Of a stretch of DNA of 8,801 nucleotides, positions 1-6,909 are shown in pieces. Position 1 is the stretch's first letter. Every line of letters starts with the position of its first letter. The stretch comes from Rhodocyclaceae bacterium (lineage in GTDB: Bacteria; Pseudomonadota; Gammaproteobacteria; Burkholderiales; Rhodocyclaceae): the NCBI GenBank assembly GCA_025361105.1, contig JANYAW010000183.1:1-8801 (forward strand), given 5' to 3'. The notes beneath the pieces were generated by a model, which was given only the letters and a program-made list of their open reading frames with translations, did not search any database and was not told the DNA's origin. Both the position numbers and the translations under genes were made by a program.

Positions 1-2
1 GC

Positions 3-380
3 CGTTGGGTGGGTGCGCGGTTGCTCATATGGGGTGACAATTCACGCTTTTTTAATCGCAAAGCTTTCGATATGACACATACTTTTTATGCCAAACACGG
101 CGGCAAAACCATGTTGATCGCGCGCTTCCTGCCCTTCGTTCGAACCTTCGCACCCTTTGTCGCGGGGATAGGCGTGATGCACTACGGGCGGTATTTTTTG
201 TACGATTTGGCGGGTGCTTTGTTGTGGGTTTTGTCGATGACCTTGCTCGGCTATTGGTTTGGCAATGTGCCGTGGGTGAAGGCGAACCTCTTGCTGATAG
301 TGTTTATCTTGATTGCGATTCCGGGGTTCGGCATTGTCTTCGCGTGGGTGCGTCAACGTTTTGCTGCCCAAGCGAGTTAA
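3..380 (+). CDS. DedA-family membrane protein, C-terminal part (5' end outside window)
   Basis: This is the C-terminal part, about 125 residues, of a DedA/SNARE-associated (PF09335) inner-membrane protein. Members are implicated in polyprenyl-phosphate or phospholipid flipping and in envelope homeostasis. The frame is open to the window edge, so the true start lies upstream. A GTG at 9 is in frame but would begin mid-domain. The family signature is clear: FYAKHGGKT, then ARFLPFVRTFAPFVAG (codons 120-167) with the conserved Arg and Pro residues of the re-entrant segment. Two hydrophobic stretches follow, roughly GALLWVLSMTLLGYWFG and LLLIVFILIAIPGFGIV, and the protein ends in a short basic tail. 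The TAA stop is 15 bases before the next gene, which suggests co-transcription. The family call is firm; the substrate cannot be told from sequence. Confidence 0.9.
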   Translation, partial: RWVGARLLIWGDNSRFFNRKAFDMTHTFYAKHGGKTMLIARFLPFVRTFAPFVAGIGVMHYGRYFLYDLAGALLWVLSMTLLGYWFGNVPWVKANLLLIVFILIAIPGFGIVFAWVRQRFAAQAS

Positions 381-395
381 CTCTATGAGTCAAGC

Positions 396-1139
396 ATGAG
401 AGCGTGGCGCGCTTGGCGCTTGATAGTGCTTGCTATGTTGATGCAAAGCTGCGCGCAGAACACGGTAATCGATAGATCGTCTGGCCGCGAGGTAGTGAAA
501 ACGACCAGCAGTTTTGATGTCAAGCAAGTGGCCAAATCTGATATTGATCGTTTTGCCGATACCTATCGGCGCGAGCTGTTTGGCAATCTGAGGGTCTTGG
601 CCGAAAAACTGTATCGACGCAATCCGCGTGAATGGAAAAAGAGCGGGCATGTCAGTGTAGAAGTTGCGCTCGACAAATTGCTCGATCCGCGTACCGGTTG
701 GCGCTCCGGCGAGATCGGTGAGCGGCAGGGTACGGATGCAATTTTGTTGGCTCTGCAAGTGGATTTTGCGGGAGATAGGGTGGCGGCATTTATCAACGGA
801 TTGGGCGGTATGTTTAACGCGGCATTTGAAAACAAAACGGAATTTTTTATGCTTGACGGATTGGAAGCACAAAAGTTTTACAACAGCGCGCGCAATGTCG
901 AAATTGCTGCGTGGAAACTTGCCAACGCACGCGATGCAGCGGGCAATTTGTTGTTGCTGAGCAATGAAATGAATGCGCCACCACTGGTGTCCAATCTCAG
1001 CTTCGAGCGTGAATTCGGCAAGATGATTGGCCATCTGGATTTGATTACGATTGCGCTGGCGGATCGCAGCAATCGGGCGATTTCACGCGTTGCACAAACT
1101 ATCGCCAGCGCAGTTTTTTTGCCGGTGGCCATCAAGTGA
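396..1139 (+). CDS. Putative lipoprotein of unknown function
   Basis: I do not recognise a family for this 247-residue protein. The N-terminus has Arg residues at 2, 5 and 8, a hydrophobic run (residues 9-16), then MQSC with Cys19. This resembles a lipoprotein signal with a degenerate lipobox (Met at -3, Gln at -2). Ala at +2 would favour the outer membrane. The mature part is soluble-looking, rich in charged helices (residues 45-80), with a Gly-rich segment FINGLGGMFNAAFENKTEFF at about 132-151. It ends in a mildly hydrophobic tail (about 231-246). The ATG at 396 is chosen because it places the signal sequence at the N-terminus; no strong Shine-Dalgarno precedes it. Its stop overlaps the purN start by 4 bases (GTGA), implying translational coupling. 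The reading frame is intact and base composition resembles its neighbours. A long minus-strand ORF over the same bases is a shadow. Confidence 0.8.
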   Translation: MRAWRAWRLIVLAMLMQSCAQNTVIDRSSGREVVKTTSSFDVKQVAKSDIDRFADTYRRELFGNLRVLAEKLYRRNPREWKKSGHVSVEVALDKLLDPRTGWRSGEIGERQGTDAILLALQVDFAGDRVAAFINGLGGMFNAAFENKTEFFMLDGLEAQKFYNSARNVEIAAWKLANARDAAGNLLLLSNEMNAPPLVSNLSFEREFGKMIGHLDLITIALADRSNRAISRVAQTIASAVFLPVAIK

Positions 1140-1771
1140 GTCAAATAATCGTCGGCAATGCAAATGCAACTACGGCGCGTCGCTATGTCGTTTTGGTCTC
1201 CGGACGCGGCAGCAATCTGAGCGCCATTCTTGCCGCGTCAAAGCCGGAGCAATGCGCCGCAGTGATTAGCAATCGCGCCGACGCGGGGGCTTTGGAAATT
1301 GCCAGAACGCAGGGCATTGCCACCGCTGTTGTGCCGCATCAAGACTATGCGACACGTAATTTGTTTGATAGCGCGCTGGCCGATGTGGTGGCGCGCTACA
1401 CGCCGGATTTGGTGGTGATGGCCGGATTCATGCGCATTCTTGGGGAACAATTTATCAACCGGTTTGAAGGCCACACGATCAATATTCATCCCTCGTTATT
1501 GCCGGCCTTTCCAGGTGTGCGCACCCACGCGCGTGCGCTCGAAGCGGGTGTCAGGACGCACGGTTGTACGGTGCATTTGGTAACCAGCGAGCTTGATGCC
1601 GGGCCTATCATCGCGCAGACCAGCGTACCGGTGTTGGCTGGTGACGATGTGGCCGCACTGTCTGCGCGCGTGCTGGTTGAAGAGCATCGCTTGTATCCAC
1701 GCGTGGTGCAAGATTGGCTGGCGGGGAAGCTTGATCAACGCTTGCGCGAACTCGCGGTGCGGGAGTGCTGA
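1136..1771 (+). CDS. purN: Phosphoribosylglycinamide formyltransferase (GART)
   Basis: This cytoplasmic enzyme transfers the formyl group from 10-formyltetrahydrofolate to GAR, giving FGAR, in de novo purine synthesis. At 211 residues it matches E. coli PurN (212). The phosphate-binding motif SGRGSN is at residues 22-27. The folate-binding segment VVMAGFMRIL is at 93-102. The catalytic motif NIHPSLLPAFPG has Asn116 and His118, and ELDAGP supplies the catalytic Asp154. All key residues are present. The start is GTG, overlapping the upstream stop as GTGA. No in-frame ATG occurs before the conserved core, and GGTGG at 1124-1128 could serve as Shine-Dalgarno. The N-terminus is about 13 residues longer than usual before the first beta strand (YVVLVSGRG). 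The neighbours are envelope genes, so the link to purine synthesis is positional only. Confidence 0.97.
   Translation: MSQIIVGNANATTARRYVVLVSGRGSNLSAILAASKPEQCAAVISNRADAGALEIARTQGIATAVVPHQDYATRNLFDSALADVVARYTPDLVVMAGFMRILGEQFINRFEGHTINIHPSLLPAFPGVRTHARALEAGVRTHGCTVHLVTSELDAGPIIAQTSVPVLAGDDVAALSARVLVEEHRLYPRVVQDWLAGKLDQRLRELAVREC
1761..1765 (+). promoter_or_regulatory. Shine-Dalgarno for the DUF3108 gene
   Basis: GGGAG lies 8 bases before the ATG at 1774, inside the last codons of purN. It decides the start: the alternative in-frame GTG at 1765 overlaps this site and has no better ribosome-binding sequence upstream. Confidence 0.6.
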
Positions 1772-1773
1772 AC

Positions 1774-2535
1774 ATGTTGCGTGAGGTTTTTGGATTTTTG
1801 CTGATGGCAATTATTTCCGTATCGCCTTTGGCGCAGGCTGGTGACGGTGTGTCTACCAACGAGGTGCCACGCAACGGCGTGTCACCAGCACCAACTGGCG
1901 AGGCAAACAAAATCGCGAATTTTTTCCCACGCGAAGGCAGTCTTGAATACACCGTGATGCTTGGCGATGGCGGATTTGTGGTGGGGAAGGCGCGATATGA
2001 ATGGCGTATTGACGGCAAAACTTATTTGCTAAAAAGTAGCCTCGAACCGACGGGTCTGGCGGCGCTGATTAAGTCCATCAAAGCTGTGCAGCAAAGCCGT
2101 GGTGAGCTAACGGCTGGCGGACTCAAACCGCAGGAATTTACCCAGGAACGTGGCAAAGGTCTGGAGCAGGCGCACTTTGATTGGACGCGCGGCATGGTCA
2201 AAAATGGCGAGCTTGAAGATGTACTGGTCGCCGGAACTCAGGATATTTTGTCGGTCTATTACCAATTGGCCTGGCTGTCGCCGATACGTGGCTCGGTCGA
2301 GATTCCGATTGCTACCGGACACAAGCTCAACCGCTACCGTTTTGAAGTCATCGGTGAAGAAACTTTGGCCATCGAAGACCGCTCACAGCAAGTGACACAT
2401 CTGCGTGGAAAGACTACCAACGACACAATGGATTTGTGGTTCGCCCCGCGCATCAGCCCACTGCCTTTGCGTATCACCCTACTCAACAACAAAGGCGAGC
2501 TTTACGATCTGCGCGTCAAGCGCATTGCGCGATGA
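1774..2535 (+). CDS. DUF3108 domain-containing exported protein
   Basis: This 253-residue protein matches the DUF3108 (PF11306) pattern. These are proteobacterial exported proteins of unresolved role, often encoded next to purN. A Sec signal peptide is visible: hydrophobic residues 7-18, then SPLAQA with cleavage likely after Ala22. A low-conservation linker (23-50) carries two similar short segments, DGVSTNE and NGVSPAP. The domain runs from about residue 55 (LEYTVMLGDGGFVVGKARYEWRI) to the end. It is made of beta-strand-like stretches and includes the family-typical SVYYQLAWL near 160-168 and MDLWFAP near 219-225. It is probably periplasmic. The ATG at 1774 is preferred over GTG 1765 because GGGAG precedes it at 8 bases. 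The gene starts 2 bases after purN. Family confidence is high; no enzymatic activity can be inferred. Confidence 0.85.
   Translation: MLREVFGFLLMAIISVSPLAQAGDGVSTNEVPRNGVSPAPTGEANKIANFFPREGSLEYTVMLGDGGFVVGKARYEWRIDGKTYLLKSSLEPTGLAALIKSIKAVQQSRGELTAGGLKPQEFTQERGKGLEQAHFDWTRGMVKNGELEDVLVAGTQDILSVYYQLAWLSPIRGSVEIPIATGHKLNRYRFEVIGEETLAIEDRSQQVTHLRGKTTNDTMDLWFAPRISPLPLRITLLNNKGELYDLRVKRIAR
1873..1896 (+). repeat. 24-base repeat, copy 1 (in DUF3108 gene)
   Basis: These 24 bases match 7949-7972 with a single mismatch (C here, T there). They encode NGVSPAPT, residues 34-41, in the linker of the DUF3108 protein. The segment also contains GTCACCAGC (1881-1889), the exact reverse complement of GCTGGTGAC at 1837-1845, so it could form a 9-bp stem with a 35-base loop. 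The origin is unknown. Confidence 0.5.
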
Positions 2536-2569
2536 TTTCGTCGCACCAATTAAAAATATTCAATTCACC

Positions 2570-3853
2570 ATGAATCAAAATCAAGCCAATGATGTTTCAC
2601 TCGCGCTGCTCAACACGGCAGTTTTTGCGACGACAGAAGCGTTGACGTTTTCGCAACCCGCCGATGTGACTTTGTCGAATTTTTTTCGCACACACAAGAG
2701 CGGCGCGCGCGACCGTGCCTTCATCGCCGAAGCCGTCTATGCAGTGATACGGCGCAAACGTTCGCTGGAACATTTGGTCGCTACATCGGGCACCAAAATC
2801 TCGCCACGGTTTTTGTTGATCACGGCACTGACGCAAGTCATGGGTTTTGGCGCGCGCCAGCTTGATGCGGCGCTACGCCCGGCCGAGCGGCAATGGTTGT
2901 CGGATTTGCGCACGCAATCCGCTACGGAAGGCACGCGGGGTGAGCGACTAGATTTTCCCGATTGGCTGTGCGAGCGACTAGCTGCACGCATGCCTGAGGC
3001 GGAGTTAAAAGAACTCGCCACGGCGCTCAATTCATCCGCGCAACTCGACCTTCGGGTGAACATTCTCAAGGCCGATCGCAAAGCGGTATTGGCGCAATTG
3101 GTGGATGAAAAAATTGCAGCCTCAGCTTGCGCATTCTCGCCCTACGGCATTCGGATTGATGGCAAACCGGCTTTGCAAAAACATCCTCTGTTTTTGAACG
3201 GTAGTGTTGAAGTGCAAGACGAAGGCTCGCAATTGCTTTGCCATTTGGTACAGCCGCGCCGCGGCGAAATGGTCGTTGATTTTTGTGCCGGTGCCGGTGG
3301 CAAGACGCTGGCTTTGGGGGCGCTGATGCGCTCTAGCGGGCGGCTGTATGCGTTCGACACGGCAGAGCATCGATTGGCGAAACTCAAGCCACGTGCGGCG
3401 CGCGCGGGCTTGTCGAATGTATATCCGGCTTGCATCGCCAACGAGAGCGATTTACGAGTCAAACGCCTCAGCGGAAAAATCGATCGCGTGCTAGTCGACG
3501 CGCCGTGCTCGGGACTGGGCACTTTGCGCCGCAATCCTGATTTGAAGTGGCGACAAACACCGGAAAGTGTTGCTGAGCTCTGCGTCAAGCAGCGCGACAT
3601 TCTTGCCGCCGCTGCGTATTTACTCAAAGTCGGCGGGCGGTTGGTGTACGCCACATGCAGCATTTTGGATGAAGAAAATTCCGCCATCGTCGATGCGTTT
3701 TTGAAAGCACATACCAACTTCGTTCGCTTGTCTGCGCGAAAAATTCTGAAGGCGCAAAACATAGAAATGGATTGTGGTGACGATCTCCGATTGCTGCCAC
3801 AGCGCCACGGTACTGATGGGTTTTATGCGGCTGTATTGCAACGTCAAAGTTAA
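2570..3853 (+). CDS. RsmB/NOP-family rRNA (cytosine-C5) methyltransferase
   Basis: This is a SAM-dependent RNA m5C methyltransferase of the RsmB/RsmF (Sun/Nop2) family, cytoplasmic, 427 residues (E. coli RsmB is 429). The N-terminal about 150 residues look like the helical NusB-like region (ARDRAFIAEAVYAVIRRKRSLEHL, 46-69 region). The SAM site is DFCAGAGGKT at 237-246. Motif IV DAPCSGLGTLRRNPD starts at 310 (Cys313). Motif VI contains TCS at 362-364, with the presumed nucleophile Cys363. The C-terminal GTDGFYAAVL is typical of the family. The ATG at 2570 is chosen; the frame stays open upstream, but that extension lies in the DUF3108 coding sequence and does not resemble the family. No clear Shine-Dalgarno is seen. 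The gap to DUF3108 is 34 AT-rich bases. Canonical rsmB in proteobacteria is usually beside fmt, so this may be a paralogue with another target; no symbol is given. Confidence 0.92.
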   Translation: MNQNQANDVSLALLNTAVFATTEALTFSQPADVTLSNFFRTHKSGARDRAFIAEAVYAVIRRKRSLEHLVATSGTKISPRFLLITALTQVMGFGARQLDAALRPAERQWLSDLRTQSATEGTRGERLDFPDWLCERLAARMPEAELKELATALNSSAQLDLRVNILKADRKAVLAQLVDEKIAASACAFSPYGIRIDGKPALQKHPLFLNGSVEVQDEGSQLLCHLVQPRRGEMVVDFCAGAGGKTLALGALMRSSGRLYAFDTAEHRLAKLKPRAARAGLSNVYPACIANESDLRVKRLSGKIDRVLVDAPCSGLGTLRRNPDLKWRQTPESVAELCVKQRDILAAAAYLLKVGGRLVYATCSILDEENSAIVDAFLKAHTNFVRLSARKILKAQNIEMDCGDDLRLLPQRHGTDGFYAAVLQRQS

Positions 3854-3857
3854 ACGG

Positions 3858-4445
3858 ATGAAGGCGTTTCTACTGGCCGCATTGCTCGTCGCTTGCGGCG
3901 CTATCAGCGGCATTGCACTCGCCGTGCCGCAAGCCGCGCAAGGCACTGTCGAAGTTTTTTTCACGCCATGGGATGATGCGGAAGGTGCGATTGTGCGAGC
4001 GCTTGGTGATGCGCGAAAATCCATTCATGTGCAGGCTTATCTGATTACCAGTCGGCCAATAACCAATGCGCTGCTTGCGGCGCTTGCGCGTGGCGTCAAA
4101 GTGGAACTCTTGGCGGATCGCGAAATGGCAATCAAGGGTGCGAATTCGCAAGTGTCAGAGTTGGCCAGTCATGGTGTTTCGGTGTGGTTGGAGACTCGTT
4201 ACACCGCTGCGCATAACAAGGTGATCATCATTGATGCGGTTGCCGACAAAATCTCAACGGGCGCGACTCCCGCAGTACCAACAGTAATAACCGGTAGCTA
4301 CAATTACACATGGTCGGCGCAAGCGCGAAATGCAGAAAATCTTTTGCTTTTGCGTGGCGATGCCAATCTGGCAAGGCACTATTTGGACAATTGGCAGCGC
4401 CATCGCAATGAGGCAAAAGCGTGGAGTGATGAGGGAACGAAATGA
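3858..4445 (+). CDS. Exported phospholipase D/Nuc-like protein (single HKD motif)
   Basis: This 195-residue protein belongs to the phospholipase D superfamily. Its single HKD motif and small size resemble Nuc-type endonucleases, which work as homodimers; they cleave phosphodiesters through a phosphohistidine intermediate. The N-terminus is a signal sequence (residues 4-22, cleavage possible after ALA at 22). The LVAC at 10-13 could instead be a lipobox, though that signal would be very short. FFTPWDDAEGAIVRAL (34-49) is the typical start of the fold. The catalytic residues are His119, Lys121 and Asp126, then GSYNY (146-150) and NAENLLLL (158-165). The spacing from Asp126 to Gly146 is 19 residues, where 6 is usual. 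The ATG at 3858 places the signal at the N-terminus; upstream in-frame ATGs would put a non-signal tail before it. It starts 4 bases after the methyltransferase stop and overlaps the channel gene as ATGA. Nuclease versus lipase activity is undecided. Confidence 0.88.
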   Translation: MKAFLLAALLVACGAISGIALAVPQAAQGTVEVFFTPWDDAEGAIVRALGDARKSIHVQAYLITSRPITNALLAALARGVKVELLADREMAIKGANSQVSELASHGVSVWLETRYTAAHNKVIIIDAVADKISTGATPAVPTVITGSYNYTWSAQARNAENLLLLRGDANLARHYLDNWQRHRNEAKAWSDEGTK

Positions 4446-5698
4446 ATAGTGTTTGGCAAGGAATCGTCAGCGATCTTTCCGAGCCCAACGTGATTTGGCA
4501 GATCGGCGTAATAGTGCTGGTGATGCTTTTCGCATGGGGCGTGGAACGTTTTGCGCTGGGCAATAAATTGCCGTCAGGTCGCGCTTGGGAAATCGGTCGC
4601 GGCGGCGTGCGACGGGTGATTTTCCCGCTCGTTAGCGCGCTGCTGATGCTGCTTGCAGTGCGTATGCTGCGCTCTGAGATGCACGTCAATTTGCTCGTAC
4701 TCGCGGTTCCCCTACTGTTGTCGATGGCGGGAATCCGCATGGTTTTCTACGTGCTGCGACACAGCTTTTCGAGCGCCGCATGGCTGAAAGTTTTCGAGCG
4801 CTGGTTTGCCTTCCTGGTCTGGGCAGTGGTGGCTTTGTACATTGCGGGTTTGTTGCCCGAAGTAGTGTCTGCACTGGATTCGGTTGAGTTCCAAATTGGC
4901 AAACAAAGTCTGACGCTGTGGCGGGTGTTGCAAGGCTTGGCGGCCGTCTTGGTGACAGTGTTCGGTGCCTTATGGTTGGGCGGAATCGTTGATGCACACT
5001 TGCAGGCGGCGGTCGGTCTTGATAGAAGTTTGCGCGAAGTGTTTGCGCGGTTGGCCAAGGCGTTTTTGGTCCTGATTGCGGTGTTGATAAGCTTGCCGAT
5101 GGTCGGTATCGACTTGACCACGCTATCGGTTTTCGGTGGTGCACTCGGTGTCGGGCTAGGCTTCGGTTTGCAAAAAATCGCCAGTAATTATGTATCGGGT
5201 TTTATCTTGTTGTTGGATCGGTCAATCCGCATCGGCAACATGATTTCAGTCGGCAATGACCGTGGTGAAGTGACGAGGATCACCACGCGATTCACGGTGC
5301 TGAGAAATTTTTCAGGCGTCGAATCTTTGGTGCCAAACGAACTTCTTGTCGGTTCGGTGGTGCTCAATGAGTCCTACACCGACCGCCGCGTGCGTCGCCT
5401 AGTTAGTGTGCAGATAAGTTATGACAGCGATGTAGATGCGGCCATGCGCATCATGATTGCCGCTGCACAGGCACAGCCGCGCGTGCTGGCGGATCCGCCG
5501 GTGACCACGCAGCTAGTGGATTTTGCCGATTCGGGTATCAAGCTTGAAGTTGGATTTTGGATTGCTGATCCCGAGGAAGGTAGCGGCGTGATTCGTTCGG
5601 ATATCCGTTTGGCAATCTGGCGCGAATTCAAAACGGCGGGAATCAAGATCCCATTTCCGCAACGCGAAGTACGAATACTGGGAGCAGAAAATGGCTGA
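4442..5698 (+). CDS. MscS-type mechanosensitive ion channel
   Basis: This 418-residue inner-membrane protein is an MscS-family channel, which opens under membrane tension to release solutes during hypo-osmotic shock. I see about seven hydrophobic segments: near 17-36, 58-76, 82-104, 120-139, 160-183, 203-222 and 225-243. The last is the pore-lining helix region, rich in Gly and Ala (FGGALGVGLGFGLQKIASNY, 231-250). It runs into the beta domain signature (SGFILLLDRSIRIGNMISV, 252-270). A soluble C-terminal domain follows to about 410, with FPQREV near its end. E. coli MscS has 286 residues and three membrane helices, so this is one of the longer subfamilies with extra N-terminal helices. The ATG overlaps the upstream stop (ATGA), with GAGGGA at 4431-4436 as Shine-Dalgarno. 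The end overlaps rlmB by 8 bases. Gating threshold and ion preference cannot be read from sequence. Confidence 0.93.
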   Translation: MNSVWQGIVSDLSEPNVIWQIGVIVLVMLFAWGVERFALGNKLPSGRAWEIGRGGVRRVIFPLVSALLMLLAVRMLRSEMHVNLLVLAVPLLLSMAGIRMVFYVLRHSFSSAAWLKVFERWFAFLVWAVVALYIAGLLPEVVSALDSVEFQIGKQSLTLWRVLQGLAAVLVTVFGALWLGGIVDAHLQAAVGLDRSLREVFARLAKAFLVLIAVLISLPMVGIDLTTLSVFGGALGVGLGFGLQKIASNYVSGFILLLDRSIRIGNMISVGNDRGEVTRITTRFTVLRNFSGVESLVPNELLVGSVVLNESYTDRRVRRLVSVQISYDSDVDAAMRIMIAAAQAQPRVLADPPVTTQLVDFADSGIKLEVGFWIADPEEGSGVIRSDIRLAIWREFKTAGIKIPFPQREVRILGAENG

Positions 5699-6440
5699 AA
5701 AAAATTCAGAAACCCGCTTGATTCACGGCTTCCACGCCGTCACCGCCAAGCTGCGCCAAGCCAGCGACGATGTGCGTGAACTTTTCATTGCAGAGGGTCG
5801 CCAAGATGGACGCATGCGTGATTTGCTCAAGCTCGCCGCCGACAAAAATGTGCGCGTAGTTTTGTCGGACAATGCGCGACTCGATGGACTCACCGGCGGC
5901 CATGCGCATCAGGGTGTAGTGGCGCGCGTCTCGGCGCAAATGCGGCATGTGACACTCGACGATGTGCTGGATGGTTTGAGTGAACCGGCGCTACTTTTGG
6001 TACTCGATGGTATCACCGACCCACATAATTTGGGCGCTTGCTTGCGCGTCGCCGATGCCGCTGGCGCGCATGCGGTGGTGGCACCAAAAGACAAAGCCGT
6101 TGGCCTAAACGCCACTGCCATCAAGGTCGCCAGCGGTGCGGCGGACACGGTGCCTTATGTGGTGGTGACCAATCTGGCGCGTAGTTTGCGCGAGATGCAA
6201 GAACTCGGCATTTGGGTAATCGGCGCGACTGGTGATGCGACGCAAGATATTTACAGCGTCGATCAAAAAGTAGCTTGTGCTTGGGTGCTTGGTGCAGAAG
6301 GCCCGGGCATGCGGCGACTGACGACAGAAACTTGCGACGTATTAGCGCGTATTCCGATGCACGGTAGTGTTGAGAGCTTGAACGTCTCAGTGTCAGCGGG
6401 AATCTGTTTGTTTGAAGCGAGGCGACAACGGTCGTTGTGA
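5691..6440 (+). CDS. rlmB: 23S rRNA (guanosine-2251-2'-O)-methyltransferase
   Basis: RlmB is a SPOUT-class (SpoU/TrmH) enzyme that 2'-O-methylates G2251 in the peptidyl-transferase P loop of 23S rRNA. At 249 residues it is close to E. coli RlmB (243). The N-terminal substrate-binding domain starts with LIHGFHAV (10-17) and includes HQGVVARV (73-80). The SpoU core begins at about residue 101. Motif 1 is LDGITDPHNLGACLR with Asn113 and Arg119, motif 2 is VLGAEGPGMRRL (199-210), and motif 3 is IPMHGSVESLNVSVSAGICLFE (221-242), which forms the SAM-binding trefoil knot. The motif-3 wording is nearly that of E. coli RlmB, which favours RlmB over TrmH or TrmL. The ATG at 5691 has GGGAG at 5680-5684 six bases upstream and overlaps the channel gene by 8 bases. 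In many proteobacteria rlmB follows rnr; here it follows an mscS-type gene. Confidence 0.96.
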   Translation: MAEKNSETRLIHGFHAVTAKLRQASDDVRELFIAEGRQDGRMRDLLKLAADKNVRVVLSDNARLDGLTGGHAHQGVVARVSAQMRHVTLDDVLDGLSEPALLLVLDGITDPHNLGACLRVADAAGAHAVVAPKDKAVGLNATAIKVASGAADTVPYVVVTNLARSLREMQELGIWVIGATGDATQDIYSVDQKVACAWVLGAEGPGMRRLTTETCDVLARIPMHGSVESLNVSVSAGICLFEARRQRSL

Positions 6441-6453
6441 GCTTACGATGAAT

Positions 6454-6909
6454 CTACCGGGGCAATTCAAATACCGTAATTGCGTCGCGTAATCGGGCGG
6501 GTAGTGGCATTGATTTCTTGGTTTCCGGACAGGCAAACACGTAAACGATTTCGCCATCAACGAGGCATTCCTCGCCACGAAAAATCGCCAATGCAAATGT
6601 GATGCTTGAATTGCCAACCCGCGCGGCGCGGGCGCAGATTTCTAGCTGGTTGTCGTAGAGCGCCGAGGCGTGGTAGTTGATTAGGCTTTTGACGACGAAT
6701 AAATCGCCGCCTTCGTAGATGAGCTTGTCAGGGTAGGGCAGGCCGATTGCCCTCCAGTATTCGGTGATGCCGAGATCGAAATAAGCTAAGTAATGTGCGT
6801 TGAAAACAATGTTTTGCGCATCGATTTCAGCCCAGCGCACGCGTAAGGGAAAATGCAGACGGAATTCCGATTTGGATATTGCGGCTTCTGCTCCTCGTTC
6901 CACCGTCAC
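6454..6909 (-). CDS. YbgC/FadM-like acyl-CoA thioesterase (hotdog fold)
   Basis: This 151-residue protein belongs to the 4-hydroxybenzoyl-CoA thioesterase family of hotdog-fold enzymes, which hydrolyse acyl-CoA thioesters in the cytoplasm. The signature RVRWAEIDAQNIVFNAHYLAYFD (23-45) contains Asp30, matching the usual catalytic Asp, and the NxxY segment at 37-40. FVVKSLINYHASALYDNQLEICARAARVGNSSITFALAIF (71-110) gives the strands of the core, and DGEIVYVFA (118-126) is the usual late strand. I prefer GTG at 6909, which overlaps the bamD stop as GTGA and has GGTGGA seven bases upstream. TTG 6924 and GTG 6921 are in-frame alternatives that would extend the overlap with bamD. The protein is likely translated from the bamD transcript. 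It converges on rlmB with 13 bases between the stops. The acyl substrate is unknown. Confidence 0.88.
   Translation of the reverse strand: MTVERGAEAAISKSEFRLHFPLRVRWAEIDAQNIVFNAHYLAYFDLGITEYWRAIGLPYPDKLIYEGGDLFVVKSLINYHASALYDNQLEICARAARVGNSSITFALAIFRGEECLVDGEIVYVFACPETKKSMPLPARLRDAITVFELPR

Noticed and set aside
390..1034. 214-codon open frame on the minus strand opposite the lipoprotein gene
   Set aside because: Its protein is Gln/His/Arg-rich with no recognisable fold and ends on the reverse of the plus-strand gene. The plus-strand frame has a signal sequence and is coupled to purN, so this is a shadow.
2405..2569. 55-codon upstream extension of the RsmB-like frame
   Set aside because: It overlaps the DUF3108 coding sequence in another frame and reads as non-family sequence. 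ATG 2570 gives a family-length protein.
2536..2569. AT-rich 34-base gap before the RsmB-like gene as an internal promoter
   Set aside because: TATTCA and TAAAAA resemble a -10 only loosely and no TTGACA-like hexamer is at suitable spacing.
3774..3857. Upstream extension of the PLD-like protein (28 residues)
   Set aside because: It overlaps the methyltransferase 3' end and would bury the signal peptide behind a Cys-rich tail unlike any signal region.
4686..5144. Minus-strand open frames of 120-150 codons across the mscS-type gene
   Set aside because: They are Pro/Arg/Ser-rich shadow translations of a clear membrane-channel gene.
6425..6438. Inverted repeat ACAACGGTCGTTGT at the end of rlmB as a possible terminator
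   Set aside because: The stem is only 5-6 bp, lies within coding sequence, and no T-run follows on either strand.
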